Of a stretch of DNA of 64,000 nucleotides, positions 1-12,696 are shown piece by piece. Made by a program: the position numbers and the translations under genes. The stretch's first letter is position 1. Every line of letters starts with the position of its first letter. The DNA is from Stratiolaelaps scimitus (lineage: Eukaryota; Arthropoda; Arachnida; Mesostigmata; Laelapidae). The stretch lies in NCBI GenBank assembly GCA_019614645.1, contig JABWDB010000001.1, positions 8,229,501 through 8,293,500 of the forward strand. The letters are read 5' to 3'. A model generated the notes under the pieces. That model saw only the letters and a list, made by a program, of their open reading frames with translations. It was not told the DNA's origin and did no database searches.

Positions 1-147
1 AATATCACGCGCGTTGCTTCTGTGCTGCTTGCCTTACTATTACTAGTGCTAGTGTATAGGACAATATATGACGAAGGGGAATCTCGTTCGGCAGACAGAG
101 GTTTGTCCTCTGTTCCACGTCTTGGGGAAGCCCAGGGCCAAGACTGA
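1..147 (+). CDS. Possible C-terminal coding piece with a hydrophobic segment, open at the window edge
   Basis: Frame 1 is open from the first base to a TGA at 145-147. It reads NITRVASVLLALLLLVLVYR followed by a charged tail TIYDEGESRSADRG. A 14-16-residue hydrophobic stretch flanked by Arg looks like a membrane anchor or signal-anchor. The start would lie outside the window, or this is the end of an exon. No good GT donor occurs before the stop. A second frame gives an 80-codon ORF at 68-310 of low-complexity Ser/Pro type, which I regard as a shadow. Confidence 0.2.
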   Translation, partial: NITRVASVLLALLLLVLVYRTIYDEGESRSADRGLSSVPRLGEAQGQD

Positions 148-960
148 CTCGTCTTCAGCTTCCATTGCTGGGGGCACCAGCTTCTCGGCGGGAGAAGATG
201 GGACGCGCGAGCCCAGTGACTCGCGCCCTGCCCCCAGCCCCAGAACCGCTATAGCAGCATCAGCAACTACCAGCTGTGGCAGCCACCACCGCAGCAGCCC
301 TTTAGGGTAACTGCTTCTCTATAACTATTACTACGTGTGGCGCTCTCTTTTTGTTCCGGCCTTTCCTGCTATTGCTTACTCGATCTCCTCCTTTTTCCGC
401 CCGCTCCTGCTCGAACCCCCGGTTGCTCCTCTGTCTGTGTCAGTCTGGGCGTTCCGTGCAAACAAGCTTTGTCGGGGCAAGCAAACGACTGCAGCCGGAA
501 CGAAAAATCACGAGAGAAAGCGGTGAGGAGGGAAAGAGAGGAAGAAAACTCGAGAGTGAAAAGGCTCGCTCGCGCGCGAGAGAGAGACAGAGAGAGAGGG
601 ACCGGCTGCGAAAAAGAAGAATCGCCCCCGGCGCTGCTCACGCTGTCGACCTTTCGGACCCTTGGCCTTGCGCAGTCGCAACCTTCTGTTGGCGTTACGA
701 GCTGCCGTGTGATGCGTGCGCCTTTTGCGTCGTCACTCCGGCGAGTCAACAGCAGCCACCGACCAGAACGAGCGAGGCAAAACGAGCTAAAGTGCCGCGA
801 CACTGCGACACAGCCCGGGCGACGCAGTGAACTCAGGGAACCAGTGGGCAAGAGCGGGGACAGGCTGCGACAGCGGGGGCCGCAGCATGCAATCTCTGCG
901 CATGTATCGTTTGCCATCGCGGTATCCGTCCTGCCATAGTAGCGGAATGACTTCGTCTTT
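148..960. other. GC- and CpG-rich block with GA-rich tract; possible promoter or 5' exon
   Basis: This block is clearly richer in G+C and CpG than the AT-rich sequence that follows. It contains a purine-rich run with GAGAGAGACAGAGAGAGAGG at about 581-600. Long frames are open on both strands (for example 337-939 plus and 369-1040 minus), as expected of stop-poor GC-rich DNA, and none shows a domain. It could be a promoter or untranslated first exon of a gene outside the window. Confidence 0.35.
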
Positions 961-3484
961 TGCGTTACCGCGTGGCATCGCCAGGTGATCGCGTCTCCCA
1001 TGTTTGCTTTAAACCGGCAAAGCGGAATGCGGTTGTTCAAACAATACGCGGCCCCTTGAAGTCAACTGGAGGAGACTGTTTATTACTGTGCTATTTAATG
1101 AAATTCTCATGCAACGGAAATGACTGTGCCTATTTTTATTATTAGTATTGCCGATGTTAGAATACAATGGTATATTCTGAGAAACTGGTTTGACGTATCT
1201 CCTTTGAGTGGTGTATCTGAATTGAAATGTACATATTCCACGTTCGTACTTACCGTTGGATATCCTGTAATTCAATCCCAAGGGTATAGATTCCAAGAGT
1301 TGTTGAAACTTTTCTCATTTCATCCAACATGTGGTGTCGGGTGCGTACCGACACCGAGAGACTTCACTTCTAAATAAAGAATATCTTGTGCGTCTTGAAA
1401 CATGCATGCATGTATTGCTAATTAATTAGGTATATATTTGACAACTTAAATATTTTCCCAGGCAGGTGCTCTATTGTTTTCTGCAATTTAAAAATGTATT
1501 AGATTGCCCAAGTGGTACGTTGTAGTTTTCGGCAGTAGCAACCTAGAGGAAATACCCTCGAAGTGAACAATAAGATATAATAGATTTTCTCCTTCCAGCA
1601 ACTTTCATGACCCGGCGCATGACTGAGTTCAAAAGCAGAAGGCAGCGCACACCTGTTTTAGTCCCAACTCGTATCTTTGTTCAATGTATAGTGTCTATTT
1701 GTACTTGTGTATAATAAAATGATCAATTCTTATATATATATTTGCTACTCATGAGGCCCTAATCTAATAGATTGCTAACTAGGACCTAGTGCTGCTATAC
1801 ACAGCCACATTGTAGTTGAGATTAATGGATCCTAATAAATAACTGATTATATTCCAGTGGGCCCGAACTCTAAAAAAGCATCTCGGAGACATGGATAAAA
1901 ATAACATCCGCTTGGCTTACGGTATTTGTCTGTCTGTCCTTCTATCTATCTATAATATAATATATATATATATATATATAGCGAACACTCTGTGCACGAG
2001 ACAAGTCACACAGGTCTACCCAGGTATTCTGGTAGACACTTCCGCCCTACCGTTCATGGTAGAAAGACACACAATTGAATCATGTCTTTGCGAAGCAATG
2101 TGTCGCTGATGCCACCTCTATAGCAGCCGACTCTCTGCCAACTTTGCCATTTCGAACTTGGTGGGCCCTGCACGTCCTTGCGGCACGCCGAGTAGAGTAG
2201 ACTAGACCTGCTGGACGCCATCACGCGATGATGCACTGAAACTAGCCAGCTGCCACCATAGAAGTTCGTGGTGATGACCAACAGTACATAGGACAACACA
2301 AGAATCGTACACCGAAATGAAGGTGTATTTCAGCCCAGCAACAGTGTTTGATATCACCGTATAGGTGTTGCCGTCGCCAGTTATGGGTATTGCCGAGAAG
2401 ATTGCGAACGGTGGAGGCAGGCCGATTTTTTGTTGGTAGTGTATGATTATGCGGGATCTACATGAAGGCATGGTCAAACATCAAGCGGTTTGTTATAGCA
2501 TATGAGTTTAGCACAAAAGAAACACGTCTAACAATTTTGGGCATACTAGATTGCATTGTTATACTGAAACCGGTGGCTTGACAGAAAGAAGGATGTACAG
2601 TCGTAATTATTTTATTAGACATATCTAACTAAATAGAACACGTAAATATTATCCAGTGGTGTTAGTTATTTAAGGTAATTCTTTTCACGCCATTACATAA
2701 AATGGGCCATTTGAACGTCATCAATCGCCTTCAACAACGCTGTACATTACAATTGAGTGCATTGGTTTGTATAAAACGATTACGAAGAGTGCTCTTGCAC
2801 GAAACTGCCCATGAAAATGTGCAGGAAATTAAAGAACTGATAATGGTCGCTTGTCAAGCATCAAGCGACGAGTTTAAATTCCCAAATTTCCCATAAAGGG
2901 CTAAGCATTCAACATTTGCTGAACTCTTCAGAAAAATAACCCACCTCACGTAACTTATTTGGGAAGCAATCTGTGCTATAAATTTAACTTAATCGATAAA
3001 AAAACTACATCAATAAGGCTGAACTAAACGCTCCAGCCTAACATCTCATGAAAGAGGCACTATTTTGTGGAATGAGTCCCGAGGAATATCCGAGCACTGA
3101 TGTGCGCTATTAATTTATGTGAATGTCTCATAATCATCGTGATCTCTGCGATTGAGGAGTCGTGGCCTCTAGTGGTCAAAGTTTTGATACAGATTCGTTT
3201 TCCAACTACCTGACAATTTCGTAGCTATACACTACAGTATAGCTTGTCAAGGGCAGTTCACCATGAGATACTTGGATTGATTTAATTAGGAAACGCGTTC
3301 CAAGCATGCCAAACAGCATAGAACATGCATTTTGATTGCTTGCTAAGTCATAAAAAACCTTCGCTTCGGAATAAGTGTGCAAGCAGGTGCCGCAAGTCAC
3401 AACCAGTGAGGTGCTGAAATAAGGGGATACCGCAACGCTGGGTATCATGTATAATATATCGCTATATACGCGATATATGCTATA
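961..3484. other. Non-coding stretch
   Basis: AT-rich sequence with a (TA)n tract at 1951-1980 and an approximate TA-rich palindromic patch just before the MITE at 3431-3486. ORFs of 60-95 codons occur on both strands (e.g. 2702-2896 plus) but none has family motifs or splice support. Confidence 0.6.
1951..1980. repeat. (TA)n microsatellite
   Basis: TA run, pure from about 1960. Confidence 0.95.
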
Positions 3485-3767
3485 TATGAATTGAGGACTT
3501 CGCCCACAGAAATCGGATGCACTATTCAGTTAGATATTACGAAGTGGCGCCCCGCAGCGAACTTCCTTCGAGAAGCAATCGCGACAGATGTATGCAGATT
3601 AAGTGTGAGGAACAGAGAATTTTCTCATAATGGCGATTTTAGCAACACGACGTATCTACCGCTCACCGGATCTCTCCATGGAGTGACTCCGGTCAAAAAT
3701 TAGGCCAGAGAGTGTGGGTGACGCGACTAGTCTCATCAGTGTCTGTGGGCGAAGTCCTCAATTCATA
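3485..3767. mobile_element. MITE (Tc1/mariner-type) with perfect 23-bp terminal inverted repeats and TA target duplication
   Basis: The left end, TGAATTGAGGACTTCGCCCA (continuing CAG), starts at 3487. Its exact reverse complement ends at 3765, giving perfect inverted repeats over 23 bases around a 279-bp element. Both ends are flanked by TA (3485-3486 and 3766-3767), the target-site duplication made by Tc1/mariner transposases. The interior has no transposase; a 70-codon ORF at 3491-3703 covers the left TIR and is not protein-like. This is a non-autonomous element, and perfect TIRs suggest a fairly young insertion. No second copy was noticed in the window. Confidence 0.85.
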
Positions 3768-6314
3768 GCAACAGCTGTTACGAATGAAGACCCACTGTTC
3801 GTGCACGTTAGCTTAATAATCGATGCAGCTGCATTTAGCAGTATAACGGGCAATACTACTCTGGACACCGCCATTTCTTACATAATTTACGTACAAACAG
3901 ATATATATCTACATTTTATATAACCTGCTAATATACTTGTTGGGAAAATCCACCCACAATGGTGTGTTTATATCGATACGACTAAGCACAATGCTTCGTG
4001 ATTCTCGACGCGAACTGTGAACACAGAGCTTTGAATACTAAAGGTAAACGTCACTTGAAACCGAAGTTTAGAGGTACTGCTAATGAGTCGGATGACTATA
4101 AGGGATATAGAATTCAATGCCGCCAATCTCTGGTGTCTCTTTGTTTCGAGCAATGTTCCGCGATTTAGTGAACCAACCACCTGGCGACGAGGCATTTGTG
4201 GCGCATTCGCGCCTTTGGGTGTATAAACATATGTAAGCCACATTTACAGACCACGATATGTTAGGCGATCGTTAACTGAATGAACAGTGTCGTCATTATC
4301 ACAAGCCTTTAAAGGCGGCGATTATGTTCGTCTAGTGCCGAAAACTTCGAAAGGTCTCATTTGCACAGGACAGCCGAGGTAATGGCAGACACGCCCGTAC
4401 ACTAGACGAGGTGATTATAATCTTCTCTATAAACTCGTGGGATATATGTGAAAATAACTTTATATATATATATATATATATATAAACTCGGACAAGTTCG
4501 TGGAAAACAATGCGAAGAAGGCGTTTATAAACTTTGTGGTATAAACTCACTTCCAATCTAGTTAGGAGTCTATGTTATACATGTTTAAGTGGTTGTACAT
4601 ATTGGCAGGGCTGTTTAACAGAGCCTGACATATCGACGACTTCATACAATGTATTGTAGTATCTTAAATGTATTTTAGCATGTGACACTCAATCGTTACA
4701 TTTGTGCGCCTTCATTATTCCGGCATGAGGCAATTGTTATTGGTGGCATCGATTCAGAGTGAGTCAGATAGACAGGCACATCTATCCGCTGAGGTAGTAA
4801 GGTCCACCGCACTTCCTAACTCTGGCTAATACCGCCTTGCAGCGGTGCGCGGTTGATAATTGCATTGGGACTGGGCATATTGCTGAGGTCCGCATTATCG
4901 CTGTTCCCGCCTGTCGCTTTGTGTCGATTCGATGAGGTGCGATCCCCGTATTCCCTCCAAGAGGCTGAGGAGACGAAAGGCCAAATCGACGTAAGAAAGC
5001 AGGTGGATCCCGCTGAGTCCTTCGATAAGGTTGTCTCGTGAGCAGTCTGGCAGGGACCGGAAATTATCGTTCACATCGGCGTGCCCAGGCACGATGCTCC
5101 AACCTAAACGTGTTGGCCTGGCAGACAAGATTATCTAAAGCCCCCAATGGAGACAGTGGCATCAGTCCTTTCGACCAGAGGCAACCCGATGCCAAGGAGT
5201 TATCTAGATGACACAACTGACTCGTATTCAATTTCGTTCACTCAAAGTGTATAATAGTACATCTATTATATGTCGTGGAAAACATATCGTTATGCCGATC
5301 TCGAGCAAAACTTCTTCTCGTATTTATTACACAGCGTATCGAGCGGTAAGTCGGATTCGTCCGTTTTGGCACTCTTGCCTCGCTACTCAGCGAACTCGAC
5401 TAACGGCCCTAGGATAGAACAGTTAGTTGACGTAATATATAATACCCTAGGAGTATATAAAGGAGTACATTTGCATACCATTTTACGATATCGTATTAGT
5501 AAGATAGCAGAGACGAGATTCCAACAGAAATGGCCATCGAGACAACGAAGGCCATGTTTACATATTCACATTTGCGATTTGTGATTAAGATTGCTCCTTT
5601 TGATATGGCACGTTCTTTTTTGCTGTTGTTGTTCCGCAGAAGAAAAACTAGTTTATTTTGGATAATATCTGAGATTTGCATAATCTCATGTAAAAGTCAG
5701 GCTAAATAAAACAACGGAATATTGCTTGTCTAGTTTTTTTGTTAGAAGTGAGGCTTGAACTGCAGACATACATCAACTTCGTATCCACGGACAAAATAGA
5801 ACTATTGTGAAGCGTTTGTTTTTCACCCAAGGGGAACACAACGTCCCCGATCGCATGATGTGAACTCTCGCAATTCCCTCCACGAATGCTCATCCGCGCA
5901 AGTGGAAACTAATGAGAGGCCAACAAATATTATCAAAGTCTAACTTTGGATAGCGTTGTACAATGATGTATATTGTGCGTTGTTTCTCAAGGAGCTTTCT
6001 CTTAACAGGATTATTATTGTAATCATAATTGGGTTGATGTGAGTTTTTTGCATCAACTCTTTCAGCACGAATATCCAAAACAGTCAATGTAATGCTCACT
6101 ACGTTATACGATTCTCGAGACGACAGCAGAGACTGCCCACTATGAAAATACATAAAGCGGCCTGTGTTGAAAGGCTCACCTTCCACCTAGCTGGTATGTG
6201 AGCTAGACGCCTTTGCATGTGATTTGTGTATATTCAGTGACGGAGGGTCATCAACCGGCGATCGAGTAGATCTCTGTATCCAGCGGAATCGACGCGGCGG
6301 CAGTGAGGTGGTAG
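3768..6314. other. Non-coding stretch
   Basis: It contains a (TA)n tract at 4461-4485. A plus-strand frame at 5270-5584 stays open for about 104 codons (LLPRYSANSTNGPRIEQLVD...) in AT-rich DNA. This may be a remnant of something coding, but no family was recognised and no clean splice sites bound it. Confidence 0.55.
4461..4485. repeat. (TA)n microsatellite
   Basis: Uninterrupted TA dinucleotides. Confidence 0.95.
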
Positions 6315-6587
6315 GGCTATCGTCGACAGTCGGGAGAATTACCCGACACGGGGCGGGAGTACAGCAATAGACACCCAGAGCCACTGTATCACCACGATGA
6401 TGATGATGGTGATCCAGGCGACAGTGGACGTATGATGGAACATCTAACAGAACGCAGTTGGGGCGGCTTGGGTCACTTTCTTCGGGAGCTGTGGGAGGAC
6501 TCAATGAGATCGGCAGATCGACATTGCATGAGAATGGGCAGTGGGAACTGCAGAGATAGCGACTCACATATAGCTGTCGACCAGTGA
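6315..6587 (+). CDS. Unassigned ORF, possible terminal exon
   Basis: This frame is open for 90 codons between a TAG at 6312 and a TGA at 6585. It is acidic and mixed in composition: HHDDDDGDPGDSGRMMEHLT, then ERSWGGLGHFLRELWEDSMR, with Cys residues near the end. That is more protein-like than the overlapping minus-strand frame (6187-6696, 169 codons, rich in Ser, Pro and Cys), which is probably its shadow. A possible acceptor, TCGTCGACAG|TCGGG, lies near the start of the frame. I do not recognise the family, and no donor or companion exon is evident. Confidence 0.25.
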   Translation, partial: GYRRQSGELPDTGREYSNRHPEPLYHHDDDDGDPGDSGRMMEHLTERSWGGLGHFLRELWEDSMRSADRHCMRMGSGNCRDSDSHIAVDQ

Positions 6588-8767
6588 ACTGAGCCCGGAC
6601 GACACTCGTCTCAGGCGGATACTCCGACCTGCGATTCGGGGAACGAACGAATGCACATATCAACGGCATTGGATGCTTGATGGGGCCGTCGTACATCCAC
6701 AGTGGAGGCCGTTGTGATTTCTGATCTGCGATTACAATATTTGCCGTGTATTGTTGTGATCAAATAAGCTAAAATTTGTGATTGAATAAACTAAAATTTG
6801 TGACAATACAAATGGTGGTTTATTGACGGAACTGCAATTACAGTAATATTTGAGTTCTCGTTAATATTTCCGATGTGACCTATTTTGTTTGATTACCAAT
6901 ATGTGCTAAGATAAGATTCTACTCTACGTGTGCAAAATGACTAGTTTTCGATTCTTGTAAAATTGAACACTGAGAAGGCAACTAGCTTTTGAAAAAAATC
7001 AAATTTGCTAACATCTTCTAAATTACGTATATGAGAATAGGTCAATCCTCACTCTCCAGCATAGGCTACGACCAGTTTCATAGATTCAGTATTCGTGATG
7101 TGTGTTGACTACCAGGGTAATACACAAACAAGCCAACTACAAACTAGTGACTCCTGTTGGTATTAGGATCGGGCGGGTGCAGGAATTCTCTCAAGTTCTC
7201 GAGAGTCCTCTAAGGAATGACTGGATACGGGTAATTTCTATAACCTGCCGAACTAGGATAACCCCACTCGGTATAATTACTACCAGGGTTTTAAAACTTG
7301 TGTTCGTCACTTACAAATACCAAGAAAACGGTTCGAATTTCTCGAAAGTCCACATACCGCACTTTGTTAAAACACCTGATGGGACTTCATTCTGACATTG
7401 TGAGCCCCATAGGAGAAATTCAAGTAATTCCAGTATGGTCGGGTTCTGCTCCTCAAGGGTGCTCATCATTGAGAGCCGTGACTTTTGAAATATGTTGAAT
7501 GCGGTCCGAGAATAAAGCATGAATGGTCGTACTGGCCCTTCGTGATTCACAAGGGCCATCAGAAACGACTCGCCATTTTTACGATTCGCTTATAGGAAAA
7601 TTCTTAACGCTTCCCACTTTTGTTTAACATTTCCAGTTTCACATTTTTAGTTCAACTAGCATTGATCTATATTTCAGGATGCGATCTAACTATTCGATTC
7701 AGCAAGAAGCAAACAGTCTCATGGAAATGAGTTGCCTCTACATACTCACCGCCCCCTGCTTATATCCGCCGAGCTTCGCCTACTTTTGCATAGTTCACTG
7801 AATGCTGCGGTAGCAAGCCAACCTCATTCATCGACATACATCAAGGGCATGCGAGTGCAATCATCTGCATATCACCCTTAAAATATGGGAATGCGATACA
7901 GTCGTGGAGTTTCTTTCGTTCATGCGTGTCGGCAGCAGTTGGCTGTGAATGGTAACGCAACAGCAGCAGCAGCGTTCGTCGTAGGTGGAGGCATCCGGAG
8001 AGAGTCGAGCGGGGAGCTTGGTTTGGGTCGAGAGTTAGGCGACGGGGCCACGGACCCGGTGGGTCCATTAGCGACTACGGCCTCATCACCGCTGGCCTTC
8101 CTTTACGAACTGCTTCTTCCGAACCATCTCCCTGGGAGCATGAACCGAAACGACGGTGGCGAGAAACGCGGGTCACTCACTCGCTCGCGCACTCGGGGTC
8201 AACGAGTTCGGGCCCACATCGAGGTGATGCCATCATCCTGCCAATGCGACCATACCATAACCTGATTCGCCGGTGGAGGTGAAGCGCGGTGCAGGTGGAG
8301 GTGATGCCGGAGTTGCAATGGTATAGGATGCCAAGAATATGCGATGAAGAGAGAAAGAGAGCGGGAGAGTAAACTATATAGAAGTAATAGTGGTGGTAGG
8401 GGCACCGGCATCAGTAGCGCGACGATCGGCGCAGTGGCGCTCACTTAACGTGGTAGGAGAACAGCAGTGAGCTTCGTTCTTCAATACGTAACACCCGCCG
8501 TGAGGCAATCCTATCTCCGGGAGGCAGCGATCAAACGCGAGCGGACCACTGAGTGAACATGGACGCAGCGGAGGGGCAAGCGAAAGAAGCAAGGTGGCAG
8601 CAGCAAGCCATCCGTATGGCAATCAACTGCAAGGGCTAGCTGATACAGCAGAATGCGAAGTGGCCGTTATACCATCTGTATATATTTACGCACAATATAT
8701 ATTATATATATATATACACATATATGTATATACGCACACATATATATATATATATCTGTTTTTTCGA
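6588..8767. other. Non-coding stretch with a GC-rich block and compound TA microsatellite
   Basis: The part at 7840-8610 is GC/CpG-rich with purine-rich GGTGGAGGTGA units near 8271-8302 and may be a promoter or first exon; frames are open on both strands without motifs. A compound (TA)n/(CA)n microsatellite occupies 8679-8756. Nothing else was recognised. Confidence 0.5.
8679..8756. repeat. Compound (TA)n/(CA)n microsatellite
   Basis: Alternating TA blocks split by CACA and TGTATA units. Confidence 0.9.
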
Positions 8768-8812
8768 AGTGACCCTCAGCTGTTTCCCTTTCTGACAGGC
8801 CTCAGGTTTTAA
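8768..8812 (-). repeat. Dispersed repeat family F, copy 1
   Basis: On the minus strand it reads CTGAGGCCTGTCAGAAAGGG followed by AACAGCTGAGGGTCA. This is almost identical to the insertion at 30178-30246 and related to 10549-10600. The function is unknown; it behaves like a very short interspersed element. Confidence 0.7.
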
Positions 8813-10548
8813 CCTTTTAGGTATTACTGTGAGGACCTGTCGAACCTAGATTCTTGCTAGATACGAGTGAGGAAGAGAATAAGCAAAGGTAGCCCCGACA
8901 GGTCTTCATATATATATATACACACGTAAGCGTTGGTGAGAAGTGGTTATAAGCCTTATACGCAGTTTCGAAGACGAAGCCGGGGTAGGAGGCGACGAGG
9001 TAATACTGTTCTCGTGGAGAACTAAACTTCGTTTTCGTTTGGGAGGACCTTTTTGAAGTTTAACTCAAGGATTTGGATAACGGACCTCGATCCTTCACAT
9101 ATGACGCTATGAGACAGTCAATTTGCGCTGGACACGCTGTGTTGGCTGTGCACGCGTAAGTCGGCACCATTCACGAATGTCGGGTTGTGTTGCTTTTCTG
9201 TTAATCACTATTCCCCTTGATTACAAGGCTAATTGTCATATAGACGTATGACCCCTTAGAGGCACACCCTCAACGGGACATCCACGTTTTGGCCTGTGTC
9301 AGAAATAATCAAGAGATAATCAACGTCTAGTCATATTTACGCTACAAATTTATTGAATAAAACACCGGAAATTAACGGCAGAGATACACAATTGTCATGT
9401 TGTTTCACAATAAAATAGCCAACGAAACGCTCAGCCATGCAGTTTTGCAAGGGACGGCCAAACTTCGCCGTTGCGGTGAAAGCATTTGGCCAGAGGGTTC
9501 GTACGCTGGTGCATCGTCACTACAATTCACCTTCTTTACCCATAAATTCAACCCAATTCATAATGTTTAGCATTCCTATTGGGAAACTAAGGCACGAGGT
9601 CTGCCGCCAGCAGTAACAGGTAAGCAACACGGTATAGCAGTAACTGATTTAATGCAAACTTCCCTTCATGCTCTTTCGAAAAAGTGTGCTCGAAAAAAGG
9701 CCAAAATTATAGTCAAGATGGTTCTCTGTGTTAACTATCGCTGACGATCTAACCTTTCCCACATTGCCCCAGATGCTTCTAAAACGAGAGACAATTTGCT
9801 TCTTAAACCCCCATTCATGACGTTTTCTCTGTACGACGTTGCCAGCAAAGCCTTTTGACAACTCGTTTGTTTCTATGTCTAACAGCCCGTGGATTTCGAA
9901 GGCTGGCGGGGCTCAATCGTATAATGGCACGATCAGTCGAAAAAGGCCGCATTCGTGTAACACTCAAAAGCGGATGGGTATGTTTCTGGATAATTTTTAG
10001 AGCCTCCCTGTGCCAGCTCTGTATCTTGGTGCCCACGATAGTAAACAAAAGTATACCTCATACCGCTCTGGTTACATCCCTCAAATGGCACATTCGCCTC
10101 ATCGTACACAATGAGGAGGCTGGTGTGTCGCATTGTCTGTGCTTTGCGCATTTCCAAAATACCACACATATACCCGTTGGTTGCCCCCGACCGGGAATCT
10201 CACATCGTTACATAGAGGTGAGATGCGCCAACGTGTCTCTTAATACATATGACAGCGAAGGCCTTTACTGCTAAAGCAAACTGTGAAGTCTGTGAATACA
10301 TTCAAAACCCTCGAGCCCAGTCCCACAATTGTGAGGAAGAGTGCAATGGGCGCAACCTCAAGGTCGCCCAGAACACAGCGGCATATCGAGAAATGACGGT
10401 TCCGTACCAAAACAATGTAATCAGTATTTAGCTGCGAAGGCTATTTCGAATGTTCTCTGTTCTCGTCGGATAAAGGCTCTCCGACAATTGCTCATCTCGC
10501 ATGAACCCCCCCCTCTCTTGACAGATCCTTGAAGCAGTGCTACACAGC
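8813..10548. other. Non-coding stretch
   Basis: A pair of inverted 13-base segments (TGAGGACCTGTCG at about 8829, its near-complement at about 8896) lies next to repeat F. Overlapping ORFs at 9815-10274 on both strands have no recognised motif. Confidence 0.55.
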
Positions 10549-10600
10549 TGTATTGAGGCTTGTCATAGTAAGGCAGCTGAAGGTCAGCTGTGGAAAAGGT
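10549..10600 (+). repeat. Dispersed repeat family F, diverged copy
   Basis: It reads TTGAGGCTTGTCATAGTAAG and then GCAGCTGAAGGTCAGCTG, matching the core of the 30.2-kb and 8.8-kb copies with several substitutions. No target duplication was apparent. Confidence 0.5.
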
Positions 10601-11649
10601 TTTCTAAAAAAATCCCCCGGACAAACGTAAATTTGGGACGCTAAACCATTTCACACAATGCCAATCAAGGTACTTGTTGAAACTATAGTTTAAAACCTGA
10701 ATAGTACATTAACGCACCTAAATAACAATAGTAACAATAATAATGAACTAAAAATATATAAATTATAATTAATCAGTATAATCAGTGATACTTCCTATGA
10801 TATTGGAATAGTAATGACAGAATTTTTATTTTTCAATTCAATTTTGAGTTTTTTTTTAATTAATGAAATTGCAATTCGGCAACGCTGTCGTATAAAAATA
10901 AAGGAAACAAAAACAGCAAAAAAACAAACAAAGGCTTATGAGATAAGAGTCATGAGAATGGCTGCACAAAAATATTACATTGGGCTTATATACTAAACTA
11001 TCGTAGAAGACTTTAGGAAGAGTCACCTAGCGGCCTTAACATATTCGTAAATTCTACATTACTTGAAAAGGGCTCCCATGCAATACGCTGTTACAAGCAA
11101 AGCAAATGCATGTGTACGAGATTGCCTACGAATCGCAGAGGTTCTTGTAGCTGAAAGGATAAGACTACATAGCGTACTAGTGGTGTTCACTTATGAGAGG
11201 CACAATTATCACATAGAGTACACGGCTATGATCTGAAAAGGATTGCCGCAAACGTATGCATATCATATCAATATAAAAATAGTGATTAGGTCTAGCAAAG
11301 CTTGTGCAGGTGTGTTGTAACGTGTCCGAGGACGAATAACGAAACGGGTACCCAGCTGTGTACGTTTGATCTGTCCGTGACTTTGGATGCAGTCTCTAGC
11401 ATGCAAATTACATGGGCCCAATTTCACTCTACGATGTGCCACCGAAATGATGAACTAGTGTTCATCAGAGAGCCCCTGGGACGTACTCAGTCGATCAGAA
11501 ACTGGCTTGGTTACAACTTTGGTAAGGTGTCTGGACGTGCAGTGGAGACTTTGGTAGCTTCTATATACTAAGGTTTTAGTTCGTGGTGGCTAACTTTAAT
11601 GTGTATGTATAATAATAATAGCAAGCACTATATTTCAAAGGTATGTTAT
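10601..11649. other. Non-coding stretch
   Basis: AT-rich sequence. A plus-strand ORF at 11302-11571 (89 codons) has no family signature. Nothing else was seen. Confidence 0.55.
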
Positions 11650-12029
11650 TACATAGACTGGGTATTTTTCGTCGTACCCAACATTTGGTTCGCGTCTTCA
11701 CTAATTCGTGGAGTGAGCGTGATATTTTCCAGTGGAAGAGATCATTTGTGCTCTTTTTTGCCAATATGAATTTTGGTTGTATGTTCCTCTTTTATTTGAT
11801 CGTGGTTGGAATGCATCTAGCTATTAGCTCGTGCAGATATCGTGTGAGTTTCATATACATCATATTGACGCTGTCACAGTTTTCAAAGAACGAGATCCAG
11901 TCCTCGTCGTCAAGTTGCCACTTCATTGCACAGAAATTCGCGTTCTCGTAGTTCAACTTAAGGGCATTTGGTTTACTATATGAGGGGCTGCCGGCGAGGA
12001 TAAACTATACAGTGCGGTGATCGGGTCTT

Positions 12030-12666
12030 AAATGATTCAGTAGGACGTCTTACCCATGGTAGAGATTCGTCGTTGCAGACGACGATGTCAAGGGTTGTTA
12101 CCAGATTTTTGATGCGTCTAGTCGAGGAGTCTGCGACGTGTTATGCGAGACCGTGTGTCGCAGATAATTCAAGCAGCATTCTCTCTTTCGTGATTTCATC
12201 GCCTGTTCCTGGCCTTTCAAATGTTTCCCAGTCTATGTGTGGTTGATTGAAGTCACCGGAGATGACCGTGGTGTGCTTCGTCTTTTCGAGTTCACTTAGA
12301 TCCTCGGTAGGAATTTTCATGCGATTCACCAACTCGGCGGATCTGCCTGTGGCTTAGAAGTACACCGAAATTTATTTTTTACTGTTCTCTCCGGGAGTCT
12401 AATGTCGCATGCAACATTTCAGATGTTGTTGCCAAGACGCCAACTGCTGAACAGGGGAAATCCTTTTTGACCAGCACAAGTATACCTCCTCCTCTGGTAG
12501 CTCTATCCTTACGAAATACTTCGAATTTACCGTTACTTTTCAGATGATTGTGTAGAGCTTCCGTGGTCACAGTTGGACACATACGTGATATGTGCACTAT
12601 TCGTGTTTTTTTTCTTGTTTTTATGGAGGGCAGCTTAGATAGGGTCACTCCTGTTCCTTTACACAT
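12030..12666 (-). pseudogene. LINE AP-endonuclease domain, broken
   Basis: Two frames make up the domain. The first (12379-12666) carries FRKDRATRGGGILVLVKKDF, the tyrosyl/R-K-DR-x-x-x-GGG-V block that all APE-type LINE endonucleases share. The second (to about 12030) carries VISGDFNQPHIDW, with the catalytic Asp and Asn, and then TLDIVVCNDESL, which corresponds to the LDL-V-x-TN block before the final SDH motif. The SDH itself is not preserved. The join between the two frames is shifted near 12340-12379. It would have nicked target DNA for insertion; it is certainly inactive now. Confidence 0.85.
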
Positions 12667-12696
12667 CTCCGTGTCTCCGTCGAATTCGTTGCCTTA

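Noticed and set aside
337..1040. Long overlapping ORFs on both strands at the left end
   Set aside because: Low-complexity Arg/Ser/Glu-rich frames caused by GA-rich, stop-poor DNA; no domain, no conserved motif.
6187..6696. 169-codon minus-strand ORF
   Set aside because: Composition (Ser, Pro, Cys, poly-His from a GAT repeat) fits an antisense shadow of GC-rich DNA.
9815..10274. Tc1-like transposase remnant on the minus strand (VYDEANVPF ... RYTFVYYRG)
   Set aside because: Only one Asp-Glu near a basic motif; no second catalytic Asp, no helix-turn-helix, no terminal repeats.
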